From: Alphaproteobacteria bacterium
GTDB lineage: Bacteria; Pseudomonadota; Alphaproteobacteria; Sphingomonadales; Sphingomonadaceae
DNA: 64,000 nt
NCBI GenBank assembly: GCA_018823325.1
Contig: JAHJIJ010000034.1
Coordinates: 213,150 to 277,149 of the forward strand
Direction of reading: 5' to 3'
Part shown: in pieces, positions 44,810 through 54,667 of the stretch
Layout of the letters: each line of letters opens with the position of its first letter
Numbering within the stretch: the first letter of the stretch is position 1
Position numbers and translations under genes: made by a program
Notes under the pieces: generated by a model
The model's input: only the letters and a program-made list of their open reading frames with translations
The model's database searches: none
What the model was told of the DNA's origin: nothing

Positions 44810-45505
44810 ATGGCCAACTGGGCTACATCGGCAGGTTTTGGCAAGCTGATCGGTTTAATGCTGGTCGCAAGCCTTGCCGCCTGCGCCGGTGGCCCCAGCC
44901 CGCGTCCGGGTGTCCGCACACAGACCGTGACGGCGCCAGCCCAGCGCGTGATGCCGAACAGCGAATCCTATCGCATGTGTGCCGCGCGGCTGAATGCGGC
45001 CAAGGTTCGCTTCGAACCGCTGCCCAATCAGGATCGCGGCGGCGGTTGCACAACCATAGATACGATCCGCCTGCTGGAGATCGGCACACCGATCGCCAAT
45101 CTTGGACCGATGACCTGCCCACTCGCGGCCAATTTCGCGGCATGGGTGCAATATGCCGTGCGCCCGGCAGCACGGCTCTATCTCCGCAGCGAGGTCGTTC
45201 GCGTCGAAACCTTCGGGACTTATGCGTGCCGCGACGTGCGCGGTACCGGCGGCACGATCGCCGGGAAGCGCAGCGAGCATGCACACGCCAATGCCGTCGA
45301 TATTTCCGCTTTCGTGCTGGCGGACGGGCGGCGAATCAGCCTGCTCGGCGACTGGCACGCCGGCGGCCCCAATGCCCAGTTCCTGCGTGTGCTGCACCAG
45401 AGCGCCTGCAAAAGATTCCGTACGGTGCTGGGGCCGGATTACAATGCCGCGCACCGCGGTCATTTCCATTTCGACATGGGCGGCCGGGGCAGCTTCTGCC
45501 GCTAA
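44810..45505 (+). CDS. Extensin-like C-terminal domain lipoprotein
   Basis: This 231-residue protein has a lipobox-like SLAAC (about Cys25) and an extensin-like domain with paired cysteines (CAARLNAAKVRFEPL; GGGCTTID; MTCPLAANFAAWVQ), the HAHANAVDISAF motif and a final GHFHFDMGGRGSFCR. His and Asp residues in these motifs resemble the metal site of D-Ala-D-Ala carboxypeptidases (VanY/MepA-like). The role is probably cell-wall related. ATG at 44810 follows AAAGGG. Confidence 0.87.
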   Translation: MANWATSAGFGKLIGLMLVASLAACAGGPSPRPGVRTQTVTAPAQRVMPNSESYRMCAARLNAAKVRFEPLPNQDRGGGCTTIDTIRLLEIGTPIANLGPMTCPLAANFAAWVQYAVRPAARLYLRSEVVRVETFGTYACRDVRGTGGTIAGKRSEHAHANAVDISAFVLADGRRISLLGDWHAGGPNAQFLRVLHQSACKRFRTVLGPDYNAAHRGHFHFDMGGRGSFCR

Positions 45506-45548
45506 TCCGGCCATTTTCTTCCCGCACGAAATCGTTTAGCGCCGCCGG

Positions 45549-46424
45549 ATGACAGATCATCCGACAGTAAGCGAAAGCAAGTTCCGCCACGCCCGCGAAG
45601 AGGCCGTCGATGCCCGACGGACGACGCCGACGCCGCAGACGCAGAGCAAATCTTACGCGCTGGCATTTCAGGATACGGAGTTTCTGCTCCGGGACGACCT
45701 GCGCCCTGTCCGCTTCCAGCTCGAGCTCCTCAAGCCCGAGCTCCTTCTGGACGAGGCCAAGATAGCTTCCACTTTCGTCTTCTACGGGTCGGCTCGCATT
45801 CCTGAACCCGAGTTTGCCCAGGCGCGGGTCGATGCGGCGCTGGACGATCACGAGCGCAAAGTCGCCGAGCGCCTGGCCGCCAAGTCCCGCTATTATGAGG
45901 AAGCGCGCAAGCTGGCGCGCATCGCGGCACAATTCCCGCCCAACGAGGCTGGTTGCCATCATTTCGTTGTCTGTTCGGGCGGCGGCCCTTCGATCATGGA
46001 AGCAGCCAATCGTGGAGCAGCGGACGTCGGCGCCCAGACCATCGGGCTCAATATCGTTCTGCCACACGAACAGGCGCCCAACCCATATGTGACGCCGGAC
46101 CTCTCCTTCCAGTTCCACTATTTCGCGCTGCGCAAGATGCACTTCACCCTGCGCGCCCGGGCGCTCGCGGTGTTCCCGGGCGGATTCGGCACGTTCGACG
46201 AATTCTTCGAGCTGTTGACGCTGGTGCAGACCGGCAAGATGAAGCGCATCCCCATCCTGCTCTTCGGCAAGGATTTCTGGACGCGGGTTGTCAATTTCGA
46301 GGCGCTGGCCGAAGAAGGCGTGATCAGCCCGCGCGATCTCGATCTGATCAGCTGGGTCGAGACGGCCGAGGAAGCCTGGGCCGTCGTCGAAGACTTTTAT
46401 GCGGATGATGCGCTCGACTGCTGA
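45549..46424 (+). CDS. LOG-family protein (TIGR00730-like Rossmann fold)
   Basis: This 291-residue protein carries GGGPSIMEAANRGA and PGGFGTFDEFFELLT, the nucleotide-monophosphate phosphoribohydrolase motifs of the LOG family. Its N-terminus has about 80 extra residues relative to short LOG proteins (QDTEFLLRDDLRPVRFQLELLK). Short members cleave nucleoside 5-monophosphates such as cytokinin riboside 5-monophosphate. Whether this long form does so is unproven. It converges on a cytochrome c gene. Confidence 0.87.
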   Translation: MTDHPTVSESKFRHAREEAVDARRTTPTPQTQSKSYALAFQDTEFLLRDDLRPVRFQLELLKPELLLDEAKIASTFVFYGSARIPEPEFAQARVDAALDDHERKVAERLAAKSRYYEEARKLARIAAQFPPNEAGCHHFVVCSGGGPSIMEAANRGAADVGAQTIGLNIVLPHEQAPNPYVTPDLSFQFHYFALRKMHFTLRARALAVFPGGFGTFDEFFELLTLVQTGKMKRIPILLFGKDFWTRVVNFEALAEEGVISPRDLDLISWVETAEEAWAVVEDFYADDALDC

Positions 46425-46441
46425 GTGCCGAGCAGGGCGGA

Positions 46442-46470
46442 CGCCAGCCGAAAATCGCTTACGGCTGGCG
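46442..46470. terminator. Bidirectional hairpin between convergent genes
   Basis: CGCCAGCCG pairs perfectly with CGGCTGGCG across an 11-base loop. Neither side has a clear T-tract, so termination by this stem alone is uncertain. Confidence 0.45.
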
Positions 46471-46481
46471 AAAGCGCCTGA

Positions 46482-47117
46482 TTATTCCTGAGGCGCCGCT
46501 GCGTTTGCCGCTGCGGCCTCACCGCCCGCCTCCGCAGCATTGTCTGCTGCTGCCGCATTATCCGCCCCTTCCGGCGCGGCCTCTTCAGGCGCATCGGCAG
46601 CGGGCAGCGGCAGATTAGAACCCTGCGCGTTCAGATAAGCGATGACGTTGGCGCGATCCTCAGGCTTGCTGAGACCGGCGAAGCTCATCTTGGTGCCGTT
46701 GGCAAAGGAACGCGGTGAAGCCAGCCAGGCGTCCATCTGCTCGAACGTCCAGTTACCGCCAACGCTCTTGAGTGCGTCGGAGAAGGCAAAGCCACCGCGG
46801 CCATGGCCGATCGGATCGCCCATGACAGCCCAGAGATTCGGGCCGATGCCGTTGGCGCCGCCCTGATTGATCGTGTGGCAGGCCACGCACTTGGCGAAGA
46901 CCTTCTCGCCAGCCGCAACGTCAGCCGAGGCCAGAAGCGTGTTGAGCGACGGGCCGGACGCGCCGCCCTCACCCTCTGCTTCCACGCCTTCGATCGCGAA
47001 GCCCATGGGCTCAGGACGCTCGGCGTGGAACAGCTTGCTGCTCACGATGCCGCCGCCAAGCGCAATGATGCCGGCGAACAGTGCCCAGCCTGCAATGGTA
47101 TTGAAACGATCGCTCAT
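46482..47117 (-). CDS. Membrane-anchored class I cytochrome c (CycM-like)
   Basis: This 211-residue protein has an uncleaved N-terminal anchor (WALFAGIIALGGGIV), a linker, one haem site CVACH and the distal Met in GTKMSFAGL. The C-terminal 45 residues are a low-complexity Ala/Glu-rich tail. It resembles CycM-type cytochromes that pass electrons from the bc1 complex to aa3 oxidase. Divergent from pheA. Confidence 0.9.
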   Translation of the reverse strand: MSDRFNTIAGWALFAGIIALGGGIVSSKLFHAERPEPMGFAIEGVEAEGEGGASGPSLNTLLASADVAAGEKVFAKCVACHTINQGGANGIGPNLWAVMGDPIGHGRGGFAFSDALKSVGGNWTFEQMDAWLASPRSFANGTKMSFAGLSKPEDRANVIAYLNAQGSNLPLPAADAPEEAAPEGADNAAAADNAAEAGGEAAAANAAAPQE

Positions 47118-47301
47118 GCGCCCTCAGTCTCCAGAAATCTTACCGACGCGCGACCTCCTCATCGCGGCGCTGCCGGTGCCTGTCGGCGCTCCCCTTAATG
47201 ACTGCATTGCGCGGGTGCAAGCCTGTCCGAAGACGCCCTCCATCGCGCGCGTGCCCGCGCCTTGCGCGGCGGGCGCCAAAGCCCTAAGCGCAGCGGCCAC
47301 C

Positions 47302-48192
47302 ATGGACAATTATCCGCTCCCAGCGCGGCGCCTTGTCGCCGAGATGACGGACGCCGCAGCGCAGGCGCCCGCCCGCGCCATCACCTTTCAGGGTGCACCC
47401 GGCGCCAATTCGCATCTGGCGGTCATGGATTACGCCCCTGACGGACTGCCGCTCCCCTGTTTCAGCTTCGAGGATGCGCTGGACGCTGTTCGCGATGGCC
47501 GGGCCGATCGCGCGATGATCCCCATCGAGAATTCACTGCATGGCCGTGTCGCCGACATGCATTTCCTGCTGCCCGAATCCGGCCTCTCGATCATCGACGA
47601 ATATTTCCTGCCCATCCACCACAGCCTGATGAGCGCGGACGACACGCCGCCGGTCAGCGCGCTCAGCCATGTGCAGGCGCTGGGGCAATGCCGCAAATAT
47701 CTGCGCGCGCGCGGCATCCGCCCGATCGTCTATGCCGACACCGCCGGCGCCGCCGCGCTCGTTGCCGAAGTGCGCGAACCCGGCGCCGCAGCCATTGCGC
47801 CCGCATTGGCCGCCCGCCTCTATGGCCTTCATATCCACGACGAGAAAATCGAGGATAGCGGCGACAATATGACGCGTTTCGTGGTGCTGGGGCGCGAACC
47901 GACCACGCCGCCGCGGGACGAGCCGGTGATGACCAGCTTTCTCTTTGAGGTGAAGAATATCCCTGCTGCGCTCTACAAGGCTATGGGCGGTTTCGCGACC
48001 AACGGCGTCAACATGACCAAGCTGGAAAGCTATCAGCGCGGTGCCAGCTTCTCCGCCACGGAGTTCTATGCCGACATCGAAGGCATGCCCGGAGATCCTG
48101 CCGTGGATCGGGCTCTGGAGGAACTCGCGTTCCACAGCAAATGGGTGCGCCTCCTCGGCAGCTACCGCCAGGCCCGGCCACGCTCGCTCTGA
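47302..48192 (+). CDS. pheA: Prephenate dehydratase
   Basis: This 296-residue protein has the dehydratase domain (FQGAPGANSHLA; ENSLHGRVADMHFLL; DSGDNMTRFVVLG, with the Thr-Arg-Phe catalytic motif) and a C-terminal ACT domain (TNGVNMTKLESYQRG). The ACT motif is ESYQ instead of the ESRP of gamma and Gram-positive enzymes, as usual in alphaproteobacteria. It makes phenylpyruvate for phenylalanine. No chorismate mutase domain is fused. The ATG at 47302 is chosen because the upstream frame covers the cytochrome promoter. Confidence 0.93.
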   Translation: MDNYPLPARRLVAEMTDAAAQAPARAITFQGAPGANSHLAVMDYAPDGLPLPCFSFEDALDAVRDGRADRAMIPIENSLHGRVADMHFLLPESGLSIIDEYFLPIHHSLMSADDTPPVSALSHVQALGQCRKYLRARGIRPIVYADTAGAAALVAEVREPGAAAIAPALAARLYGLHIHDEKIEDSGDNMTRFVVLGREPTTPPRDEPVMTSFLFEVKNIPAALYKAMGGFATNGVNMTKLESYQRGASFSATEFYADIEGMPGDPAVDRALEELAFHSKWVRLLGSYRQARPRSL

Positions 48193-48260
48193 GCGCTTGC
48201 AGCAAAGCCGCACTGTCACTCAGGGCCCGAGATTCACTTTGTCATTGAAAATGATAGACA

Positions 48261-48277
48261 TGCCTAAATATTAGGCA
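48261..48277. promoter_or_regulatory. NtrC-like palindrome upstream of glnK copy 1
   Basis: TGCCTAAATATTAGGCA is a perfect 7-bp inverted repeat with the TGC-N11-GCA form of NtrC sites. It lies 92 bp before the -24 element, a usual enhancer distance. Confidence 0.6.
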
Positions 48278-48364
48278 GCTGGAATTTCGTGCCCTCCATT
48301 TGTGCAGCGCAGCGAATATCGAAGCCGATCAAGCGCTTGCGAGGCCGCATTAATGCGTCGTTAG

Positions 48365-48757
<393 letters not shown>

Positions 48758-48775
48758 GACATAAAGGGGACAGAC

Positions 48776-50080
<1,305 letters not shown>

Positions 50081-50108
50081 GCGGGGTCACACCGCTCAGC
50101 CACAAGAG

Positions 50109-50132
50109 GTTCCTCCTGCGAACATCACTGGG
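50109..50132 (+). repeat. 24-nt motif before the terminator of unit 1
   Basis: The 24 bases starting GTTCCTCCTGCGAACATCAC and ending TGGG recur exactly at 52057-52080 before the terminator of the second unit. The surrounding bases differ. Confidence 0.8.
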
Positions 50133-50159
50133 TCGGCGCTTGCGCCGGCCCTTTTTTTT
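50131..50159 (+). terminator. Rho-independent terminator after amt copy 1
   Basis: GGTCGGCGC and GCGCCGGCC form a strong stem (one wobble) followed by CTTTTTTTT. Confidence 0.9.
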
Positions 50160-50179
50160 GCCCGGCGCTCCAAGCCTCA

Positions 50180-50196
50180 TGCGTAAATTTTGAGCA
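50180..50196. promoter_or_regulatory. NtrC-like site upstream of glnK copy 2
   Basis: TGCGTAAATTTTGAGCA has the TGC-N11-GCA form with an AT-rich centre and imperfect symmetry. It is 84 bp before the -24 element, close to the spacing in unit 1. Confidence 0.5.
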
Positions 50197-50280
50197 GCGG
50201 CGGGAACCATTCGCCACAAATTGAGGCAAGGACAGTTGCAAGACGTGCATGCGACTCGCGTTAAGATGTCATTTACGGTT

Positions 50281-50296
50281 TGGCACGGTCCTTGCT
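50281..50296 (+). promoter_or_regulatory. Sigma-54 promoter of glnK-amtB unit 2
   Basis: TGGCACGGTCCTTGCT matches TGGCAC-N5-TTGCT exactly, 33 bp before the glnK start, the same distance as in unit 1. Confidence 0.9.
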
Positions 50297-50329
50297 TGGC
50301 GCTTCCCGCAACCAATGGGGGCGCAGAAC

Positions 50330-50668
50330 ATGAAACTCATTATGGCGATCATCAAGCCGTTCAAGCTGGACGAGGTGCGTGAAGCCCTCTCCGCGCTTGG
50401 CGTGGCGGGTATGACAGTAAGCGAAGTGAAGGGCTTTGGCCGACAGAAAGGCCAGACCGAAATCTATCGCGGTGCGGAATACTCAACGAACATGGTTCCG
50501 AAGATCAAGGTCGAGGTCGTCTGTGACGATGCCCTCGCACCCCGCGTCGTCGAGGCTGTGCAGCAAGCCGCCAACAGTGGCGCCATCGGCGATGGCAAGA
50601 TCTTCGTTCTCGACGTCGGTCAGGCCATTCGCATCCGCACCGGCGAAACCGGCGAAACCGCGCTGTAA
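50330..50668 (+). CDS. glnK: PII nitrogen regulatory protein, copy 2
   Basis: This 112-residue PII protein has Tyr51 and all nucleotide-binding motifs intact. It is identical to copy 1 except Ile59 in place of Val59, a T-loop-flanking position. The last 85 or so bases of the two genes are the same, while upstream differences are mostly third-base. ATG at 50330 is set by the match to copy 1; a longer in-frame start upstream would include the promoter. Confidence 0.95.
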   Translation: MKLIMAIIKPFKLDEVREALSALGVAGMTVSEVKGFGRQKGQTEIYRGAEYSTNMVPKIKVEVVCDDALAPRVVEAVQQAANSGAIGDGKIFVLDVGQAIRIRTGETGETAL

Positions 50669-50684
50669 GATAAGGGGGTAACGC

Positions 50685-52016
50685 ATGACACCTTTCAAAA
50701 CATTCTGCGGCGCTGCGGGGGCTCTTGGCCTTTCGCTGTTCGCCGCCCTGCCCGCTTGGGCGCAGGAGGTTGCGGCTGAAGCAGCACCTGCCGTGCCTAA
50801 TCCGGGCAACAACGCCTGGATGATGACGGCCACCATCCTCGTCCTTCTCATGATCCTGCCCGGCCTGGCGCTGTTCTATGGCGGCCTCACCCGCTCCAAG
50901 AACATGATCGCCACGATGACGCAGATCGGCGCCGTCGCTGCGCTCGCGATGATCATCTGGGTGATGTACGGCTACGGCCTCGCTTTCGGACCCGAGGGCA
51001 ATTCGATCATCAGTTGGGGCAAGTTCTTCCTTGCCGGCATCACACCTGACTCAACTGCGGCGACATTCACCGACGAAGTCATCTCGGAATATGTGTTCGT
51101 CAGCTTCCAGATGACGTTCGCCGCCATCACCATTGCGCTCGTGCTCGGTGGCCTGGTGGAACGCATGAAGTTCTCCGCGATCATGGTTTTCGCCATCGTG
51201 TGGCTGACCATCGTCTATTTCCCGGTTGCACACATGGTGTGGGAAGCACGCGGCGTGTTCTTCGTCATGGGCGCTCTGGACTTCGCCGGTGGTACGGTCG
51301 TGCACATCAATGCGGGTGTTTCCGCGCTGGTGGCCGCCCTCATCCTCGGCAAGCGCAAGGGCTATCCCAGCGAGCCGATGCCGCCGCACAGCCTGACGCT
51401 GACCATGGTTGGCACCGGCCTGCTCTGGGTCGGCTGGTTCGGCTTCAATGCCGGCTCGGCTCTTGAGGCCAACGGTTCGGCTGCTCTGGCCATGATCAAC
51501 ACCTTTGTCGCCACGGCTTCGGCTGGTCTGTTCTGGATGATCACCGAGCGCGTTATGGGCCACAAGGGTTCGGCTCTCGGCTTCTGCTCGGGCATCATCG
51601 CCGGCCTCGTCGCCGTCACGCCCGCCGCCGGCAATTCCGGTCCCTTCGGTGCGATCATCCTGGGCGCCGTCTCCTCGATCGTCTGCTACTTCTTCGTCGC
51701 GAAGGTGAAGCCGGCGCTCGGCTATGACGACTCTCTCGACGCCTTCGGCATCCATGGCGTGGGCGGCATCGTCGGCGCCATCGGCACGGCGGTTGTCTTT
51801 GCCCCGTCGCTCGGCGGCCCTGGTGGTGAGGACTATGCGATGGGCGGCCAGCTGGTCACCCAGATCACGGCTGTTCTTGCCACGATCGCCATCGCTGCCG
51901 TCGGCACCGCCATCGCGATGTACATCGCCAAGGCTCTTACCGGCCTGCGTGTCAGCAAGGAAGTCGAGCAGGAAGGCCTCGACCTCGGCGAGCACGGCGA
52001 ACGCGCTTACAACTGA
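50685..52016 (+). CDS. amtB: Ammonium transporter AmtB, member 2
   Basis: This 443-residue protein has a signal peptide (LPAWAQ) and the classical AmtB pattern: ILPGLALFYGGLTRSKN, pore His in VVHINAGVSALVAALILGKR, LWVGWFGFNAGSAL and second pore His in FGIHGVGGIVGAIG. It is the standard GlnK-gated ammonium channel. Its C-terminal tail (TGLRVSKEVEQEGLDLGEHG) contains the conserved GlnK-interacting region. It lies 16 bases after glnK copy 2. Confidence 0.95.
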   Translation: MTPFKTFCGAAGALGLSLFAALPAWAQEVAAEAAPAVPNPGNNAWMMTATILVLLMILPGLALFYGGLTRSKNMIATMTQIGAVAALAMIIWVMYGYGLAFGPEGNSIISWGKFFLAGITPDSTAATFTDEVISEYVFVSFQMTFAAITIALVLGGLVERMKFSAIMVFAIVWLTIVYFPVAHMVWEARGVFFVMGALDFAGGTVVHINAGVSALVAALILGKRKGYPSEPMPPHSLTLTMVGTGLLWVGWFGFNAGSALEANGSAALAMINTFVATASAGLFWMITERVMGHKGSALGFCSGIIAGLVAVTPAAGNSGPFGAIILGAVSSIVCYFFVAKVKPALGYDDSLDAFGIHGVGGIVGAIGTAVVFAPSLGGPGGEDYAMGGQLVTQITAVLATIAIAAVGTAIAMYIAKALTGLRVSKEVEQEGLDLGEHGERAYN

Positions 52017-52056
52017 TCAGAATTCGGCGGGGGCCACAGCGTCCCCGCCGTCCGTT

Positions 52057-52080
52057 GTTCCTCCTGCGAACATCACTGGG
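52057..52080 (+). repeat. 24-nt motif before the terminator of unit 2
   Basis: It is an exact copy of 50109-50132, again ending where the terminator stem begins. Confidence 0.8.
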
Positions 52081-52107
52081 GCCGGCGTGAAAACGTCGGC
52101 CTTTTTT
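52080..52107 (+). terminator. Rho-independent terminator after amtB copy 2
   Basis: GGCCGGCG pairs with CGTCGGCC (one wobble) around TGAAAA, followed by TTTTTT. Confidence 0.88.
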
Positions 52108-52412
52108 CGCCTTCAAGTCGCTGAGACCGCGGAACAGAAAAGCCTGTCCTACAGGCAAGCCGCCGTGGCAGTCTGCCGACGATGACCATCCGCGCTCTTT
52201 CTCACCGTTCGTTTTTTTCAGGCGATCGCCTCGCGCAGCGCCTCTGCTGGCCAGGGCAATTATTTTATTTCGACCGTAACCTTCGTAACCTTCCGCACAT
52301 GGCAGGGGTCAAAAGTTCGAACTCAACGGATTGATAATTGAGCAGATTAACGGCCACTGGATCACGCGTAGCAAAAACTGGCCATTCAGCGTCCACAGGA
52401 GGGATATCGACA
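52108..52412 (+). other. Gene-free stretch upstream of the MAPEG gene
   Basis: No ORF is credible here. It contains a hairpin GCCTGT/ACAGGC (about 52142-52156), a short T-run (CGTTTTTTTC) and a tandem pair CGTAACCTT-CGTAACCTT at 52275-52292 that could be a regulator site for the following gene. Base composition is locally richer in A and T than in the neighbouring genes. Confidence 0.4.
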
Positions 52413-52814
52413 ATGCCGATCGAGCTCATCATTCTCGCATGGGGCTGCGTCCTCGCCCTCGTGCACGTCTTTGCAGCGGGGCGCGCGAAAACAGAGCAAT
52501 ATGGCACTGGCTGGAATGTCGGCGCCCGCGATGAGGTCTTGCCAGAGCCCCGGCCCCTCGTCGGCCGCCTGACGCGTGCCCAGGCCAATTATTTCGAGAC
52601 CTTCCCGATCGTCGCCATCGCAATCCTGATCGATGCGCAGGCCGGACTGTTCGATCGCTGGACGGCCATCGGCGCGATGGTCTGGCTGGGCGCGCGCATC
52701 GTCTATCTGCCGCTTTATGCAGCGGGCGTGCCAGTGGTTCGCACCATCGTGTTCGGCATCAGCATGGCCGGTCTTCTCATGCTGCTCTGGCCGGTTCTAC
52801 AACAGACCTTCTGA
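52413..52814 (+). CDS. MAPEG-family membrane protein
   Basis: This 133-residue protein has about four membrane helices. The segment RLTRAQANYFETFPIVAIAILI is the MAPEG signature (Arg-Ala-x-x-Asn-x-x-Glu), and WLGARIVYLPLYAAGVP matches the helix-3 region. Eukaryotic relatives are membrane glutathione transferases; bacterial roles are poorly known. ATG at 52413 follows AGGAGGG. It converges on the Blh-like gene with a 1-base gap. Confidence 0.88.
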   Translation: MPIELIILAWGCVLALVHVFAAGRAKTEQYGTGWNVGARDEVLPEPRPLVGRLTRAQANYFETFPIVAIAILIDAQAGLFDRWTAIGAMVWLGARIVYLPLYAAGVPVVRTIVFGISMAGLLMLLWPVLQQTF

Positions 52815-52815
52815 G

Positions 52816-53250
52816 TCATTGGCTCCGATTGGCCAGCGCATGCATCATCTCGCGGATCGGAGCGATATCATAGCCGGCGGCGGCCGCCTGTTCGGCGATC
52901 TCATCGGGCGAATCCCCGGCTCGTGCGCGTGCGAGCGCCCAGAGCAGCGTGCTGCGCGTGCCCGAGCGGCAATAGCAAAGGGCTTTCCCGTCGCCGTTCT
53001 TCGCCAGAGCCTCGTCCAGAGCATCGAGCTGCCAGGGCGCAAAGCCACTGTGCGAAACGGGAATTGCGACATAGGCAAGGCCTGCAGCGCGCGCCGCCGC
53101 CTCGATCGTTTCGCCGGCGGTCTGATCCGGAGATTCGCCTTCGGGGCGGTTGTTGACAATGAGCGTGACGCCCAGCGCCGCCGCCTGCGTAACAACATCC
53201 GCGTCAATCTGCGGGGCAACGAAAATGGATGGGGTCAGTTGCCTCAGCAT
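52816..53250 (-). CDS. Blh-like phosphatase (TIGR01244/DUF442)
   Basis: This 144-residue protein has the dual-specificity phosphatase-like loop C94-RSGTRS and IVNNRPEGESPDQ, typical of the DUF442/TIGR01244 domain found alone or fused to sulfide-processing or rhodanese proteins. It may act on a sulfur or phosphate ester; the substrate is unknown. It lies 102 bp downstream of the GNAT-fold gene on the same strand. Confidence 0.85.
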   Translation of the reverse strand: MLRQLTPSIFVAPQIDADVVTQAAALGVTLIVNNRPEGESPDQTAGETIEAAARAAGLAYVAIPVSHSGFAPWQLDALDEALAKNGDGKALCYCRSGTRSTLLWALARARAGDSPDEIAEQAAAAGYDIAPIREMMHALANRSQ

Positions 53251-53352
53251 AAAGCATCTCCGATTGGCATTATGCCGCTACCTAGGCCCGGCAATCCCCT
53301 GCGTGCAAGAGAGGGGTTCGCCCCGCCCATGTCGGGCGCGACCGCAAGCCGA

Positions 53353-54510
53353 TCAAAGCGGCTTGTCGAAGATCACATAGCTGCGGTTGATCCGGCTTTC
53401 GATCGCTTCGGCGATGGCCTTCATGCCCTGATTGTCATCGAGGATCCAGCCGATCTCGCCCCGCGTCGCCCCGTAACGGGCGATGGCATCGCGGCGGATA
53501 TACTCGATCATCATGAAAGCGAGCTGGCTGGCCAGACGCGAGGCCTGGAGCCGCTGGACGACCCCCATCAATGGCACCCGCATCGTGCGAACCTGGGGTC
53601 TGCGCAGCCACCAGAGCAGCTTCGCCCAGCCGAACGGGAAGAGCGAGCCATCGAGCCGGGCGAGGACCTCGTTCATGTCGGGCAGCGTCATCATGAAGGC
53701 GACCGGCTCGCCCTCCACCTCGGCAATGCGGATCAGGTCCTCGTACACCAGCGGCTTGAGCGCCTTGCCGAAATGCGCAACCTCATGATCGGTGATCGGC
53801 ACAAAGCCCCAGTTGCGGCCCCAGGCGTCATTGAGAATGTGCAGGATGATCGCCGCATCGCGATCGAACTGGCTCTTGTCGACATGGCGGATGCGAATGC
53901 GGTCGCTGCGCTCGCCCGACTGCACGATCCGCTGGATGAGCGGTGGAAACTCCTGCGTGATGTTCAGCTCATAGGTGTCGAGCTGCTTGGCATGGCGATA
54001 TCCGGCTGCTTCGATCCAGCCGCGATATTCAGGCCGGTGGTGCCCCATCATCACTGTCGGCGCATGATCGAAACCTTGAACCAGCAGGCCGGGCTCCTCC
54101 CATATCGACAGCGAAATCGGGCCAAGCACCCGAGTCATCCCCTTCGTCCGCAGCCAGTTCTCGGCAGTGGCGAGCAGAGCGCTCGCAGCCTCTCCATCGG
54201 CGGCCTCGAACATCCCGAAATTACCCGTCCCCGGCCCCATGCCCTGATCGGCCGGCATGGACAAAGCGAGTTGATCGATATGCGCGCTGATCCGCCCCAC
54301 GACCTTTCCGCCGCGACGCGCAAGGAAATACTGATGCTCGGCATGCTCATGGAACGGGTTCTTGCCCGGGGTCAGCAGATTGCGAACCTCGGTCTTCAGT
54401 GGTGGCACCCAATGGGGATCGTCGGCATAGATGGACCAGGGCAAATCGATGAACGCCGAGAGGTCGGCCTTGCCCGCAACGGGTGTGATCACTAAATCGG
54501 CAGATGTCAC
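53353..54510 (-). CDS. GNAT-fold acyltransferase, possible bacterial ceramide synthase (bCerS-like)
   Basis: This 385-residue protein begins with FIDLPWSIYADDPHWVPPLK and has YFLARRGGKVVGRISAHID (GNAT beta-strand pattern), VLGPISLSIWEEPGLLVQGF and a C-terminal RLASQLAFMMIEYIRRDAI, GEIGWILDDNQGM. It is a large alphaproteobacterial family often labelled hypothetical or acetyltransferase. From memory it resembles the Caulobacter GNAT-fold ceramide synthase, and sphingomonads do make sphingolipids. That assignment is inference. The start is a GTG at 54510 behind AAAGG. It is divergent from a fatty acid desaturase. Confidence 0.7.
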   Translation of the reverse strand: MTSADLVITPVAGKADLSAFIDLPWSIYADDPHWVPPLKTEVRNLLTPGKNPFHEHAEHQYFLARRGGKVVGRISAHIDQLALSMPADQGMGPGTGNFGMFEAADGEAASALLATAENWLRTKGMTRVLGPISLSIWEEPGLLVQGFDHAPTVMMGHHRPEYRGWIEAAGYRHAKQLDTYELNITQEFPPLIQRIVQSGERSDRIRIRHVDKSQFDRDAAIILHILNDAWGRNWGFVPITDHEVAHFGKALKPLVYEDLIRIAEVEGEPVAFMMTLPDMNEVLARLDGSLFPFGWAKLLWWLRRPQVRTMRVPLMGVVQRLQASRLASQLAFMMIEYIRRDAIARYGATRGEIGWILDDNQGMKAIAEAIESRINRSYVIFDKPL

Positions 54511-54667
54511 GGCGATACCTTTGTCCCGCGCCCTGCGAATTTGGCGCTGATGAGAGGGCACAGCACTGCGGAACTGGCTGCGGACTTGTCAAGCCGCGGG
54601 CCGTGGCGGCAGAACAAAATCACATTGCTGCCATGATCTGTGCTCATTCGACTCATAGGACCCTTTC

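Noticed and set aside
41683..45552. Long plus-strand frames over serA and serC
   Set aside because: The minus-strand proteins have complete enzyme motifs and correct length; the plus frames cross the CCCTCTCCCC repeats.
52633..54495. 620-codon plus-strand frame over the Blh-like and GNAT-fold genes
   Set aside because: It covers two recognisable minus-strand genes and the gap between them, with no family-like sequence.
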